Assembly (NCBI GenBank): GCA_035293805.1
Contig: DATGMD010000032.1
Location: 16,120 to 80,119 of the forward strand
Length of the DNA stretch: 64,000 nt
Source: JAJPHF01 sp035293805
Lineage (GTDB): Bacteria; Chloroflexota; UBA6077; JAJPHF01
Direction of reading: 5' to 3'
Part shown: positions 24,599 through 32,389 of the stretch, one piece after another
Layout of the letters: each line of letters starts with the position of its first letter
How positions within the stretch are numbered: position 1 is the first letter of the stretch
Position numbers and translations under genes: made by a program
The notes under the pieces: model-generated
Told to the model about the DNA's origin: nothing
Seen by the model: the letters and a program-made list of their open reading frames with translations, nothing else
The model's database searches: none

Positions 24599-24745
24599 CA
24601 CACCGCTCCCTGCAGCGCTGGCCGCATCACATTGCGCGCCAGCACCTCGATCATCTCGCTACGCGAGCCGCCCGCCACGGCGAACGGGGTCAGCAGGATC
24701 GCGTCGACGCCCAGCGTGAAGAGCTGCTGGGCGCGCTCGACGCAT
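24598..24745 (-). pseudogene. C-terminal remnant of an LLM-class flavin oxidoreductase
   Basis: The minus strand reads CVERAQQLFTLGVDAILLT then PFAVAGGSRSEMIEVLARNV and MRPALQGAV-stop, the characteristic last 50 residues of an LLM oxidoreductase (compare CLARVRAIFAAGVDEIMINPYGVAG in the gene at 1523). Nothing upstream of about 24745 continues the family; the frame runs into unrelated, less GC-rich sequence. The stop overlaps the next ATG. Confidence 0.65.
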
Positions 24746-24864
24746 TTGTGTGTTGTGGCACACCACCCACAGCGGTTCGCCAGTGATGGACCGCTAAGCT
24801 GCTGGCCTGGATTCGTGTGTCTGCTTGGCGAAGCTAAACGTGCCCATCGTCCCTGGCCCGGTGC
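24746..24864. other. Short non-coding scar between LLM remnant and binding-protein gene
   Basis: About 120 bases, less GC-rich than the flanks, with a weak AGCGGT/ACCGCT inverted repeat (24770-24796). It begins exactly where the LLM homology stops, which is what a deletion or excised-element scar would look like. No element ends or target duplications are recognisable. Confidence 0.35.
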
Positions 24865-26004
24865 TCAGGCCTGGTAAGGCCCAAGCTGCTGCAGGGCGTA
24901 GTCGGCGAACTGCGGATCGACGAGGTGGTCCTCGGGCAGGCTCTGGCCGATCGCGCCCCACTCGACGAGCTGCCGCTGGGCGTCCAGAATGGACTCCACG
25001 TTCAGCCGCCCATCCGGGTGCACCGGTCCCCAGGCCACTTGGTCGATCGCCGCCAGCGGGACGCCGGTGTGCGCGGCCAGGATCGGGCCGATCACGTCGC
25101 GCTGCTTGCCGGCCATGAAGTCGAGCTGGTCGCGCAGCCCGCGCACGTAGGCCACGCTCCACCGCCGCGCCACGTCGTTCCGCTCCTTGATGAAGCTCTC
25201 CGAGAACATGATCCCCGCGAGCTGAAACCCGGGGTCGTAGTCGCCCGTCGAGAGCCACGGCACGAGCACGCCGCGCTGCTTGCCGAGGGTGATGAACGGC
25301 TCGATCGGCCAGGCGACGTCCACGGCTCGGTTGGCCAGGGCGGCGAGCATGTCCGGGTAGGGGATGGCTTCCCAGTGCACGTCGTCCAAGGTCAGACCGG
25401 CCGAGGCTAGGATCTTGTTCGCCTGGAAGCCGGTGCCACCATCCCGCACGGGGGTGGGCGTGGCGTTGACCCGTCCGCTCAGGTCGGCGACCGTTTTGAT
25501 CTCGCCGGCCAGGTCGGGCCGCACGACCACCATGGCGCTCTTGTCGCCGCGCTCCAGATGCCAGATGTCCAGGGTGAACGGCTGTCGCAGCCCGCGCGCC
25601 ACGGCGTTGAAGAAGGTGACGGTATTGCTCGTGGCGCCAATGTCGAGCTGGCCCGCGGCGCTCGCCTGGATCATCTCGGTGCCGCTGGCGAAGACCGTCT
25701 CCTGGTCGTCGACGCCCAGCTCCGCGAAGTAGCCGCGTTCGCGGGCGATGACGGCGCCGAAGGAGATGCCGCGCAACGTGCCGCGGCGCACTACGTCGGG
25801 CTGCCGCGCCACCGTGGTCGCGGCGCTCGTCGGCGACGTGCCCGGCGCGGGCGGGGGCGGCGCCGCGGGGGCGGCGGGCGCGAGGGCCGGAGCGCCGCCG
25901 GGCGCGCAGGCGAGCGCTAAGCCCACCGTGCCGCCCGCCGCCAGGCGCACGAACTCCCGGCGCGTCCGCGCCTTGGAAGCACCTCCGGGCCTCGACTCGC
26001 TCAT
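24865..26004 (-). CDS. Tat-exported NMT1-like substrate-binding lipoprotein
   Basis: A 379-residue binding protein. Unlike its paralogues it has a twin-arginine signal (TRREFVRLAAGG, residues about 14-25) followed by VGLALAC, so it is probably a Tat-exported lipoprotein. The mature fold includes AVIARERGYFAELGVDDQETVF, ADLSGRVNATPT, FQANKILASAGLTLDDVHWE and a C-terminal PQFADYALQQLGPY. Use of Tat implies folding or cofactor loading in the cytoplasm. The ATG at 26004 is preceded by a GGAGAG-like site and a good promoter at 26120-26147. A candidate operator lies in the leader. The ligand is unknown and no permease is adjacent. Confidence 0.87.
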   Translation of the reverse strand: MSESRPGGASKARTRREFVRLAAGGTVGLALACAPGGAPALAPAAPAAPPPPAPGTSPTSAATTVARQPDVVRRGTLRGISFGAVIARERGYFAELGVDDQETVFASGTEMIQASAAGQLDIGATSNTVTFFNAVARGLRQPFTLDIWHLERGDKSAMVVVRPDLAGEIKTVADLSGRVNATPTPVRDGGTGFQANKILASAGLTLDDVHWEAIPYPDMLAALANRAVDVAWPIEPFITLGKQRGVLVPWLSTGDYDPGFQLAGIMFSESFIKERNDVARRWSVAYVRGLRDQLDFMAGKQRDVIGPILAAHTGVPLAAIDQVAWGPVHPDGRLNVESILDAQRQLVEWGAIGQSLPEDHLVDPQFADYALQQLGPYQA

Positions 26005-26079
26005 CACGGACTCTCCCGAGGCGCGAACGGCTGAGGAGAGGCGCCGCCCAGGGCCGCGCTCCGCGGATTGGCAGCGACT

Positions 26080-26094
26080 TTGCAGATGGTGCAA
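26080..26094. promoter_or_regulatory. Candidate operator palindrome in the leader of the Tat lipoprotein gene
   Basis: TTGCA (26080-26084), spacer GATGG, TGCAA (26090-26094). It lies about 20-35 bases downstream of the predicted transcription start, where a repressor could block elongation. It resembles the TTGCA-GA-TGCAA core at 4391-4404. Confidence 0.4.
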
Positions 26095-26119
26095 CTGCAT
26101 CCTGTAGGCTGGAAAGGAT

Positions 26120-26147
26120 AGTATAATGCGTAGCCGGCGGGCGTCAA
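26120..26147 (-). promoter_or_regulatory. Sigma70-type promoter for the Tat lipoprotein gene
   Basis: On the minus strand TTGACG (26147-26142), a 16-base spacer, then TATACT (26125-26120). The predicted start near 26113 gives a leader of about 110 bases to the ATG at 26004. Confidence 0.7.
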
Positions 26148-26196
26148 GCTCGCCTGAGCCCCGGCTAATACCAAGCTGGGTAGAGTGGCTGGCAAA

Positions 26197-26255
26197 CCGC
26201 CGCCCTGATCGGCGGGCGTGGCAGGACGACTTGGGCCTGCCGATCAGGGCGGCGG
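26197..26255 (+). promoter_or_regulatory. 20-bp inverted repeat upstream of an LLM gene
   Basis: Arms 26197-26216 and 26236-26255 pair in 19 of 20 positions (core GCCGCCCTGATCGGC) around a 19-base loop. It ends 49 bases before the ATG at 26304 and lies between divergent genes. Its sequence is unrelated to the GTTGTG hairpins. It may be an operator, terminator or leader structure. Confidence 0.5.
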
Positions 26256-26303
26256 CGCTGAATGGCAACCGAGGTCATCTGCCTTGACGCGGGAGGCCAG
26301 CGG

Positions 26304-27431
26304 ATGAGCGGCCGCGAGCGGGAGGTGCGCCCCGGCGCGGACACGGCGCGCGCCCCCTCCCGTGCCTTGCGATTCGGCATCTGGGACTGGCTGGACCACA
26401 ACCGGCGTGTGGACCTCGCTGACCTGTACGAGCAGCGCCTGCGCATGGTCGAATACGCCGACCGCGTCGGCTTCTACGGTTACCACCTGGCCGAGCACCA
26501 CGGCATCCCCCTGAGCATGTCCCCCTCGCCCAACCTCTTCTTCGTCGCGGTGGCCCAGCGCACGCGCCGGCTACGCTTCGGCTCGATGGTGTACCTGCTG
26601 CCGTTCTACAACCCGCTGCGGCTGGTCGAGGAGGTCTGCATGCTCGACCACCTCAGCCGCGGCCGCCTGGACCTCGGCATCGGACGCCCGGCCACGCCCT
26701 ACGAGATGGCCATGTTCAACGTGGCCCCTGACGAGTCCAGACCCATCATGACCGAGGTGCTGGACGTGCTACTCATGGGGCTCCGCACGGGCGAGGTGAA
26801 CTACGAGGGCAAGTACCTGCAGTTGCGCGACGTGGCGTTCACGATGCGCCCCTTTCAGCGCCCATATCCCCCGCTCTGGTACCCGACCGTGAACGCGCAG
26901 ACGGTCCCCTGGATCGCCCGGGAGGGGCTGAACACCATCTACGGCTTCAGCTTCCTATCCGGCACGCTGGAGGACACGCGCCAGCAGCTCGCGACCTACG
27001 AGCGGGTCTGGCAGGAGCACCGCGCGGCGCCAGGACGCCTCAACGAGCACGTCCCCGACCCGCTCTACGGCTTCACGCGCCAGGTGTACGTGGCCGAGAC
27101 GGAGGCACAGGCCCTGGCCGAGGCGAAGGAGGCGTATCTGGACTTCTACGCGAACTTCAACTACCAGTTCGCGAAGCACGGCAGCGACCGCTACGCGCAT
27201 CGCGCCGCTTTCGAGCCGCTGGTCGAGCAGGGCTTGCTGCTCGCCGGCTCGCCGGCCACGGTGCGCGCACGCCTGCAGGAGATCGTGCAGGCAGTCGGCG
27301 GCAATTACTTCCTGGGCACGTTCGCGTTCGGCAGTCTGAGCACCGAGCAGGTACTCCGCTCGATCCGGTTGTTCGCTGAGGAGGTCATGCCGGCACTCAC
27401 CTCCGCGCTCAGAGTCGACTTCGCGCGATAA
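26304..27431 (+). CDS. LLM-class flavin-dependent monooxygenase (bacterial luciferase-like)
   Basis: A 375-residue luciferase-family protein. After a short polar N-terminus it reads LRFGIWDWLDHN, YADRVGFYGYHLAEHHGIPLSMSPSPNLFF (about residues 50-80), FGSMVYLLPFYNPLRLVEEVCMLDHLSRGRLDLGIG, then FQRPYPPLWYPTVN and a C-terminal LLLAGSPATVRARLQEI. The AEHH motif is typical of the alkanal/nitrilotriacetate-type monooxygenase branch using reduced FMN. The ATG at 26304 has GGGAGG seven bases upstream; an ATG at 26262 lacks one. It is divergent from the Tat lipoprotein gene. The substrate is unknown. Confidence 0.9.
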   Translation: MSGREREVRPGADTARAPSRALRFGIWDWLDHNRRVDLADLYEQRLRMVEYADRVGFYGYHLAEHHGIPLSMSPSPNLFFVAVAQRTRRLRFGSMVYLLPFYNPLRLVEEVCMLDHLSRGRLDLGIGRPATPYEMAMFNVAPDESRPIMTEVLDVLLMGLRTGEVNYEGKYLQLRDVAFTMRPFQRPYPPLWYPTVNAQTVPWIAREGLNTIYGFSFLSGTLEDTRQQLATYERVWQEHRAAPGRLNEHVPDPLYGFTRQVYVAETEAQALAEAKEAYLDFYANFNYQFAKHGSDRYAHRAAFEPLVEQGLLLAGSPATVRARLQEIVQAVGGNYFLGTFAFGSLSTEQVLRSIRLFAEEVMPALTSALRVDFAR

Positions 27432-27483
27432 AGGCCGCCGATCATGAGGAGCGGCAGGAGCGTCTCCGTGAGCTGGTCCGCTT

Positions 27484-27493
27484 ATGGTAGAAT
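27484..27493 (+). promoter_or_regulatory. Candidate extended -10 promoter for def
   Basis: TGG immediately before TAGAAT (27488-27493) resembles an extended -10 element; no -35 consensus is visible. It would give a leader of about 90 bases to peptide deformylase. Confidence 0.35.
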
Positions 27494-27590
27494 CAACTCT
27501 GTGCTCACTGGCGTGACACCTGAAGCGGGATAGCCCAGGCGCTTAGCCTCACGGCGCTCCCGCGCCACTCTGGCCCGAGCGGAGGCGCAC

Positions 27591-28121
27591 ATGGCGGTCC
27601 GGCCGATTCTCTCCCTGGAGAGCCCCATCCTGCGGCAGAAAGCCAAGCGAATCAAGCACATCGACAAGTCGCTGGACCCGCTCATCCAGGACATGATCGA
27701 CACGATGCACGATGCGCCCGGTATCGGCCTGGCCGCCCCGCAGATCGGCGTTCCCCTGCGCCTTATGGTCATCGAGATCGAGGGCGAGCTGACCACGCTC
27801 GTCAATCCCGAGATCGTCAAGTCGCAGGGCGCGTGGGAGCCGGAAGAGGGCTGCCTGTCGATCCCCGGCTACGTCGCCAACGTCAAGCGCGCCTGGGCCG
27901 TCACCGTCAAGGCGAAGAACCGCCACGGCCGCGACGTGCGCCTCAAGGGCGAGGGGCTCTTTGGCCAGGCCCTCCAGCACGAGATCGACCACCTCGACGG
28001 CATCCTGTACATCGACCGCCTCGACGACATGGACAAGCTCCGCAAGGTCGAGGCTGGCCGCCGCGGCCGCCGCCGCACCGCCGAGCCCGCGCCCGAGCGC
28101 ACCCCCGAGCCCGTCATCTGA
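27591..28121 (+). CDS. def: Peptide deformylase
   Basis: A 176-residue peptide deformylase, which removes the formyl group from nascent N-terminal methionine at the ribosome. All three motifs are intact: GIGLAAPQIG (about residues 44-53), EEGCLSIPG (about 85-93, Cys metal ligand) and QHEIDHLDG (about 129-137, two His ligands and catalytic Glu). Length is standard, with an Arg/Pro-rich tail. GGAGG lies seven bases before the ATG. It is one of the few core housekeeping genes in the window. The class I amidotransferase follows immediately and may be cotranscribed. Confidence 0.97.
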   Translation: MAVRPILSLESPILRQKAKRIKHIDKSLDPLIQDMIDTMHDAPGIGLAAPQIGVPLRLMVIEIEGELTTLVNPEIVKSQGAWEPEEGCLSIPGYVANVKRAWAVTVKAKNRHGRDVRLKGEGLFGQALQHEIDHLDGILYIDRLDDMDKLRKVEAGRRGRRRTAEPAPERTPEPVI

Positions 28122-28124
28122 TTA

Positions 28125-28952
28125 GTGCTGAATGCTGAGTCCTGGGTGATGAGCGGGGATGCCCCTCGGTACTCAGCCCCCAGCCCGCAGCCCGCTGCCC
28201 TCGTCGGCATCACTTGCGCCACGCTCGTGCCGCAGGGCCAGCGGCCGCCCACCTTCCGCCAGAACCAGAGCTATGCCCGTGCTGTCGCCGCGGCCGGCGG
28301 CCTCCCCGTGCTCCTGCCCCTCCTCGACGACGCGGCCGCCCTGCGCGCGCTCTACGACCGCCTCGACGGCCTGCTGCTGCCCGGCGGCGGCGACGTCAAC
28401 CCCGCCCGCTATGGCCAGCCCGCCCGCCCCGAGTGCCACGTCGAGGGCGTCGACGACTGCCGCGACCATGTAGAGCTAACCCTCGCCCGCTGGGCGCTCG
28501 CCGACGGCAAGCCGCTGCTCGGCATCTGCCGCGGCCAGCAGGCGCTCGCCGTCGCGGCCGGCGGCGCGCTCTACCAGGACATCCCGACGCAGCTCGACGG
28601 CGCCCTGCCCCACGAGCACGCCGACGCCCGCACCGCCCTCGTCCATCCCATCCGTGTCGAGCCCACGAGCCGCCTGGCCGCCGTCCTCGGCGCCGCCGCG
28701 CTGGACGTGAACAGCATCCACCACCAGGCCGTCGCCCGCCTCGCCGACGGCTGGCGCCCCGTCGCCTGGGCGCCCGACGGCGTCGTCGAAGGCATCGAGC
28801 ACCCGGCCCACCCCTTCGCCCTCGCCGTCCAGTTCCACCCTGAGGAGCTAGTGCCCGCCCACGCCCCCAGCGTGCGCCTGTTCGCTGCCTTCGTCGCCGC
28901 CTGCCAACAAAAGCCCCCCTTCCCTGATAGGGAAGGAGGGCTAGGCGGTTAG
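28125..28952 (+). CDS. Class I glutamine amidotransferase-like hydrolase (peptidase C26/PuuD-like)
   Basis: A 275-residue cytosolic hydrolase. VGITCATLVPQG starts the fold, LDGLLLPGGGDVNPARYG follows, the nucleophile Cys lies in LGICRGQQAL (about residue 135), and the His/Glu pair in VQFHPEEL (about 240-247). The family includes gamma-glutamyl-GABA hydrolase and related peptidases. The start is uncertain: ATG 28125 and ATG 28149 both lack a ribosome site, and the first 25 residues encode a GCTGAG/CTCAGC-rich repeat, so the true protein may begin near AALVGITC. The last codons form the stem of a terminator for the convergent MFS gene. Confidence 0.85.
   Translation: MLNAESWVMSGDAPRYSAPSPQPAALVGITCATLVPQGQRPPTFRQNQSYARAVAAAGGLPVLLPLLDDAAALRALYDRLDGLLLPGGGDVNPARYGQPARPECHVEGVDDCRDHVELTLARWALADGKPLLGICRGQQALAVAAGGALYQDIPTQLDGALPHEHADARTALVHPIRVEPTSRLAAVLGAAALDVNSIHHQAVARLADGWRPVAWAPDGVVEGIEHPAHPFALAVQFHPEELVPAHAPSVRLFAAFVAACQQKPPFPDREGGLGG
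28909..28942 (-). terminator. Intrinsic terminator of the MFS gene
   Basis: On the minus strand a 13-base stem (28942-28930 with 28924-28912, one mismatch, loop TATCA) is followed directly by TTTT. It lies just past the MFS stop at 28957 and overlaps the last codons of the convergent amidotransferase gene. Confidence 0.7.
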
Positions 28953-28956
28953 GTCG

Positions 28957-30234
28957 TCACCCGCGCGCCACCACCTGCGCCTCGGGCGGCCGGATGAAGC
29001 CGATCAGCCCCATCGCCGCCACGTACGTTGCGGCCATCACTGTGAAGCCCGCCACGAAGCCGTGGCTCTCCATCACCCAGCCGATGAGCAACGTCCACAG
29101 CGGCCCCGAGATGAAGCCCACAAAGTAGTACAGGCTGTACGCTGCGTCCGCCGTGTCGCCCGTCGCCGAATCGGCGATCAGCGCCTGCGTCAGCACCAGC
29201 CGCGAGTTCACCACCACGCCGTAGGCGACCAGGTTCAGGATGAGCAGCGGCCCCGGCGCCCCCATCATCGCCAGGCTCCAGGTCGTGATCGCCGACAGCG
29301 CCAGCGACACGAGCAGCACCGCCTTGCGCGGCAGCCGGTCCGACAGCCAGCCGAGCAGCATCGGCCCAACCAGTCCCCCCGCCTGGAGCACCGCGATCAG
29401 CAGTGTGGCGGCGGTCAACTCGACGCCAAGGTCGTTCACGAAGTGCGTCGTCAGGAACGCGATGTCCAATCCCTGGCCGCGCCCCGCGGCGCCGACCATC
29501 TGGACCGCCGAGATGAGCAGCAGGTTCCGGTTCCGCAAGCACGCAGTATACGCATCCAGCGTCGCGCGGCGCCCCTTCTCGCGGCTAGTCGTCTGCGGGA
29601 TGCGGTCGCGCAGCAAGAAGTACGCGAGGCCCGCCAGCAAGCTGGGCACGGCCACGACGAAGAACACCGAGCGCCAGCCCATTACGGCGACTAGTCCGCC
29701 GATCACCAGCGGCGCCAGCAGCGTGCCCGCGTTGCCGCCCGTCGTGTGTAGCGCCAGCACCCGCCCGCGGATCTTGGGATAGAGTCCTACCAGCATGGTC
29801 GAGCCCACTGGGTGCTGCGGGCTCGTGCCGATGCCGCCGATCAGGCGCGTCATCAGCAGCTGGCCGTAGTTCTGCACCAGCCCCGTCGCCGCCGTCGCGA
29901 CCGCCAGCACCGTGGCGCCCACGCCGAGCACCACCGAGCGCCGCACGTAGGGCGTGATCAGCCCGAACCCGGCTTGCAGCGCGTTCGCCATCAGCGAGTA
30001 GACCGTCGTCAGCAGCCCGATCTGGAAGTAGCCGAACCCCAGCTCCGTCATCATTACCGGATAGAGCAGGTTCGTCATATTGCCCTGGAGATGATTGAAC
30101 GTGTGGGCGATGGTCACTACCCAGAGGGCCACGCCGCGGTCGCCCTGCGCCGAGGGCTCGTTCACTACCGCGGCTGGCGCGGCGTCGGGGAGCGGCGCCA
30201 CGCTCGCCGCGGGCGCAGAGACTTCGGATGACAT
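28957..30234 (-). CDS. Major facilitator superfamily transporter
   Basis: A 425-residue inner-membrane transporter with about twelve hydrophobic helices. Landmarks are AHTFNHLQGNMTNLLYPVMMTELGFGYFQIGLL in TM1-2, RSVVLGVGATVLAVATAATGLVQNYGQLLMTRLIGGIG in TM3-4, the central cytoplasmic loop RDRIPQTTSREKGRRATLDAYTA and LLGWLSDRLPRKAVLL, the conserved TM8-9 loop. It probably moves a small organic compound by proton coupling. ATG 30234 has GGAAGGA upstream. It ends at the terminator at 28909. The 217 bases before it hold no recognisable gene; its promoter was not identified. Confidence 0.9.
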   Translation of the reverse strand: MSSEVSAPAASVAPLPDAAPAAVVNEPSAQGDRGVALWVVTIAHTFNHLQGNMTNLLYPVMMTELGFGYFQIGLLTTVYSLMANALQAGFGLITPYVRRSVVLGVGATVLAVATAATGLVQNYGQLLMTRLIGGIGTSPQHPVGSTMLVGLYPKIRGRVLALHTTGGNAGTLLAPLVIGGLVAVMGWRSVFFVVAVPSLLAGLAYFLLRDRIPQTTSREKGRRATLDAYTACLRNRNLLLISAVQMVGAAGRGQGLDIAFLTTHFVNDLGVELTAATLLIAVLQAGGLVGPMLLGWLSDRLPRKAVLLVSLALSAITTWSLAMMGAPGPLLILNLVAYGVVVNSRLVLTQALIADSATGDTADAAYSLYYFVGFISGPLWTLLIGWVMESHGFVAGFTVMAATYVAAMGLIGFIRPPEAQVVARG

Positions 30235-30451
30235 GCAGCGGTCCTTCCCACCCCCACCCGAGGCCCCGCATCCGGCCGCCTCGCCGCTTGGACGAGGCGC
30301 CCCCACCAGGATCCACGGGTAACAGGCTCTTGCCCAGGACGACCGCGGGGCGACGTGGAGAGTGCGTCGGGCGCGGCGCCGTGCGGCACACCAGGAGAAT
30401 CAGTAGTCGGCAGCAAGTGTAGCAGCGCGGCCCCCCGCGCGCCACCCCCGC

Positions 30452-31426
30452 TCAGCCCTCGCCCCCCGCCGGGTCGCCCACCAGCTCCAGCCGCGTGCCC
30501 ACGCTGTTCGGCGTATAGGCCTCCGGCAGCGCCTGCGCCAGCGCCAGGTGGGCCTTCCAGCCCGTACAGTGCTGCGGCACCAGCACCGCCGGCCCCACCT
30601 CGGTCAGCGCCGCCACCGTCGGCGCGATCAGCGGCTCGAAGATCGCGCCCGTCAGATGGAACCCGCCGATCACGGCATGGATCCGCTCGACGCCCGTCAG
30701 CCGCCGCGCGTGGCGGATCGTGTTGATCACCCCCGCGTGGCCGCAGCCCGTCAGGATCACTAGGCCCTTGCCGCGCAGGTGCATGACGACCGCCTGGTCA
30801 TCGTGGATCCACGGATCGGGCTGCCACTGGCCGTCGATCAGCGCCTGCTGCGTCGGCATGCCCTTCTCGAAGTCCGTCGTGCGCTCGATCTGGCCCGTAA
30901 TGAGCACCGCGTCTTCCAGCACGAACGACGGCCCGCGCTCGATCACCAGGTCAATGCCCTCGCGCTCCAGGTCCTGCCGGCTCGGCGGGATCAGGTCCAC
31001 CTCGTGCCCGTCGGCGAAGACCTGCTTCCGCTGCCGGAAAGCGTCGGGATGCACCAGGATCGGCAGCCGCCAGCGCGCGTAGCGATTGAGCATCCCCGTC
31101 AGGCCCATCGTGTGGTCGGTGTGACCGTGGCTGAGCACCAGCGCCCGCACGTCCATCAGGTCGACCTCCAGCGCCGTCAGGTTGTGCAGCACGCCATCCG
31201 GTGTCGTGCCCGTATCGAACAGGAGCTGCTCGCGCCGCCCGCCGCGCTCCACGCTCACCAGCATACTCACGCCGTGCTCGGCGCGCAGCTGCGGCCGCTC
31301 GAACTGGTTCTTCGTCCGCTGCGCCCGCTTGGCCACGTCCGTGCCCGCCATCAGCACATCCACCGAGTTGTCCATCAGCGACAGCACGTCCACCCGGTCC
31401 ACCGGCGCCAGCTGTACCTGAGCCAT
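30452..31426 (-). CDS. MBL-fold metallohydrolase (COG1237-like)
   Basis: A 324-residue MBL-fold enzyme. The metal motif SHGHTDHTMGL (about residues 97-107) is HxHxDH; upstream LLFDTGTTPDGVLHN and downstream LTGCGHAGVINTIRHAR and GGFHLTGA supply further ligands. This arrangement is typical of COG1237 proteins annotated as dihydropterin ribofuranosylaminobenzene-phosphate synthase-like, but that specific activity is unproved in bacteria. ATG 31426 has AGGAGG six bases upstream. It lies 217 bases upstream of the MFS gene on the same strand and could be cotranscribed with it. Confidence 0.87.
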   Translation of the reverse strand: MAQVQLAPVDRVDVLSLMDNSVDVLMAGTDVAKRAQRTKNQFERPQLRAEHGVSMLVSVERGGRREQLLFDTGTTPDGVLHNLTALEVDLMDVRALVLSHGHTDHTMGLTGMLNRYARWRLPILVHPDAFRQRKQVFADGHEVDLIPPSRQDLEREGIDLVIERGPSFVLEDAVLITGQIERTTDFEKGMPTQQALIDGQWQPDPWIHDDQAVVMHLRGKGLVILTGCGHAGVINTIRHARRLTGVERIHAVIGGFHLTGAIFEPLIAPTVAALTEVGPAVLVPQHCTGWKAHLALAQALPEAYTPNSVGTRLELVGDPAGGEG

Positions 31427-31840
31427 AGAAGCCTCCTGCGTGAGATCGCAGCGTTTCACTGGCCGCGCACGCATTCCGCGCCCTCGGGGCTAGCCTGGTC
31501 GTATCCAGTCTCTTATCATACAACGTAGCAGTTCACTGCCTCGGAGGCTTGTTCGAGTCAAAGATTTCCCGCAAGACCAAGGAGGTCCGCACGCCGTGTG
31601 AGCTTCAACCTGGAGACTCAGTTCTAGCTAATCGCGATAGCTCCATAACGCTCGGTATGGGCGAGGCACACAAGCCGGGTTACAAATGGTATTCGGATGT
31701 AGAGGACTACAGACACACAATGTGCGCACTGTGTGTGGCGTAGTTAGCAAGTCCTCGTCGCCCAAGAAGTCCTCGACGCCTACCCCGTTCCCCTTCACAC
31801 GGAGGAGAATGACACTCCGGGGCTCGCCCCGATGAGCAGC
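31427..31840. other. Lower-GC gap without a convincing gene
   Basis: These 414 bases are clearly less GC-rich than the rest (about half G+C between 31500 and 31780). A 64-codon frame at 31549 (TTG start) has no recognisable homology, no proper ribosome spacing and odd composition, so I do not call it. The minus-strand TATGAT at 31520-31515 is a possible -10 for the MBL gene. The region could be a degraded foreign gene. Confidence 0.4.
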
Positions 31841-32389
31841 CTACCCGCCGACAAGAGCGGCGAGCTTGAGGACGGTGTTCCAGTTGCGGCCGGTGCCGCG
31901 CGTGCCGAGCTTGGACTCGATCAGGGTGCCGGTCAGGCGCGAGCGGCCGATACCTTCGGGATAAGTGACGTAGGCGTGGCGACCCTCGGCGTGGACCACC
32001 TCAGGGCCAGTTATCGCGGCCTGGAGCGCCGCGACGGCCGCGGCGGAGGGCGCCTGCTTCAGGAACATGACGAGGAGATGGCTGGGGTCGCGCTCGGCTT
32101 CGGCGGCGAAGGGGTTGCGAGCCACCACGTCCGCCCACTCGTCGGCGGTGCGCACCAGGTAGTCCGGGCAGAACCCCAGCCGCTGGGCCGTCTCCTGCTC
32201 CAGCAGGTGTTCGAGGTCGGCGGCCGCCACGTCATCGGCGCGGAAGACGACGTTGCCGCTTTGGAGCAGCGTGCGCACGTCGCGGAGGTCCAGGCCCGCG
32301 AGGAGGTCGCGCAGGTCGGCCATCGCCACCTTGGCATGACCGCCGACGTTGATGCCGCGCAGGAGCGCGACGTACGGCGCCTCGGTCAT
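31841..32389 (-). CDS. DUF1697 domain protein
   Basis: A 182-residue protein with the clear DUF1697 signature: N-terminal YVALLRGINVGGHAKVAMADLRDLL, then VRTLLQSGNVVF (about residues 38-50), and C-terminal SRLTGTLIESKLGTRGTGRNWNTVLKLAAL. The function of this widespread family is unknown. Its start overlaps the stop of the M24-fold gene (ATGA), so it is the last gene of the minus-strand unit running from the Rieske gene at 36122. Confidence 0.9.
   Translation of the reverse strand: MTEAPYVALLRGINVGGHAKVAMADLRDLLAGLDLRDVRTLLQSGNVVFRADDVAAADLEHLLEQETAQRLGFCPDYLVRTADEWADVVARNPFAAEAERDPSHLLVMFLKQAPSAAAVAALQAAITGPEVVHAEGRHAYVTYPEGIGRSRLTGTLIESKLGTRGTGRNWNTVLKLAALVGG

Noticed and set aside
27421..27590. 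tRNA-like sequence upstream of def
   Set aside because: No T-loop or acceptor pairing could be found; the stretch looks like a leader with a possible -10 element.
31549..31743. A 64-codon open frame with a TTG start
   Set aside because: No recognisable motif, poor ribosome-site spacing, and it lies in a compositionally odd gap; not enough to call a gene.
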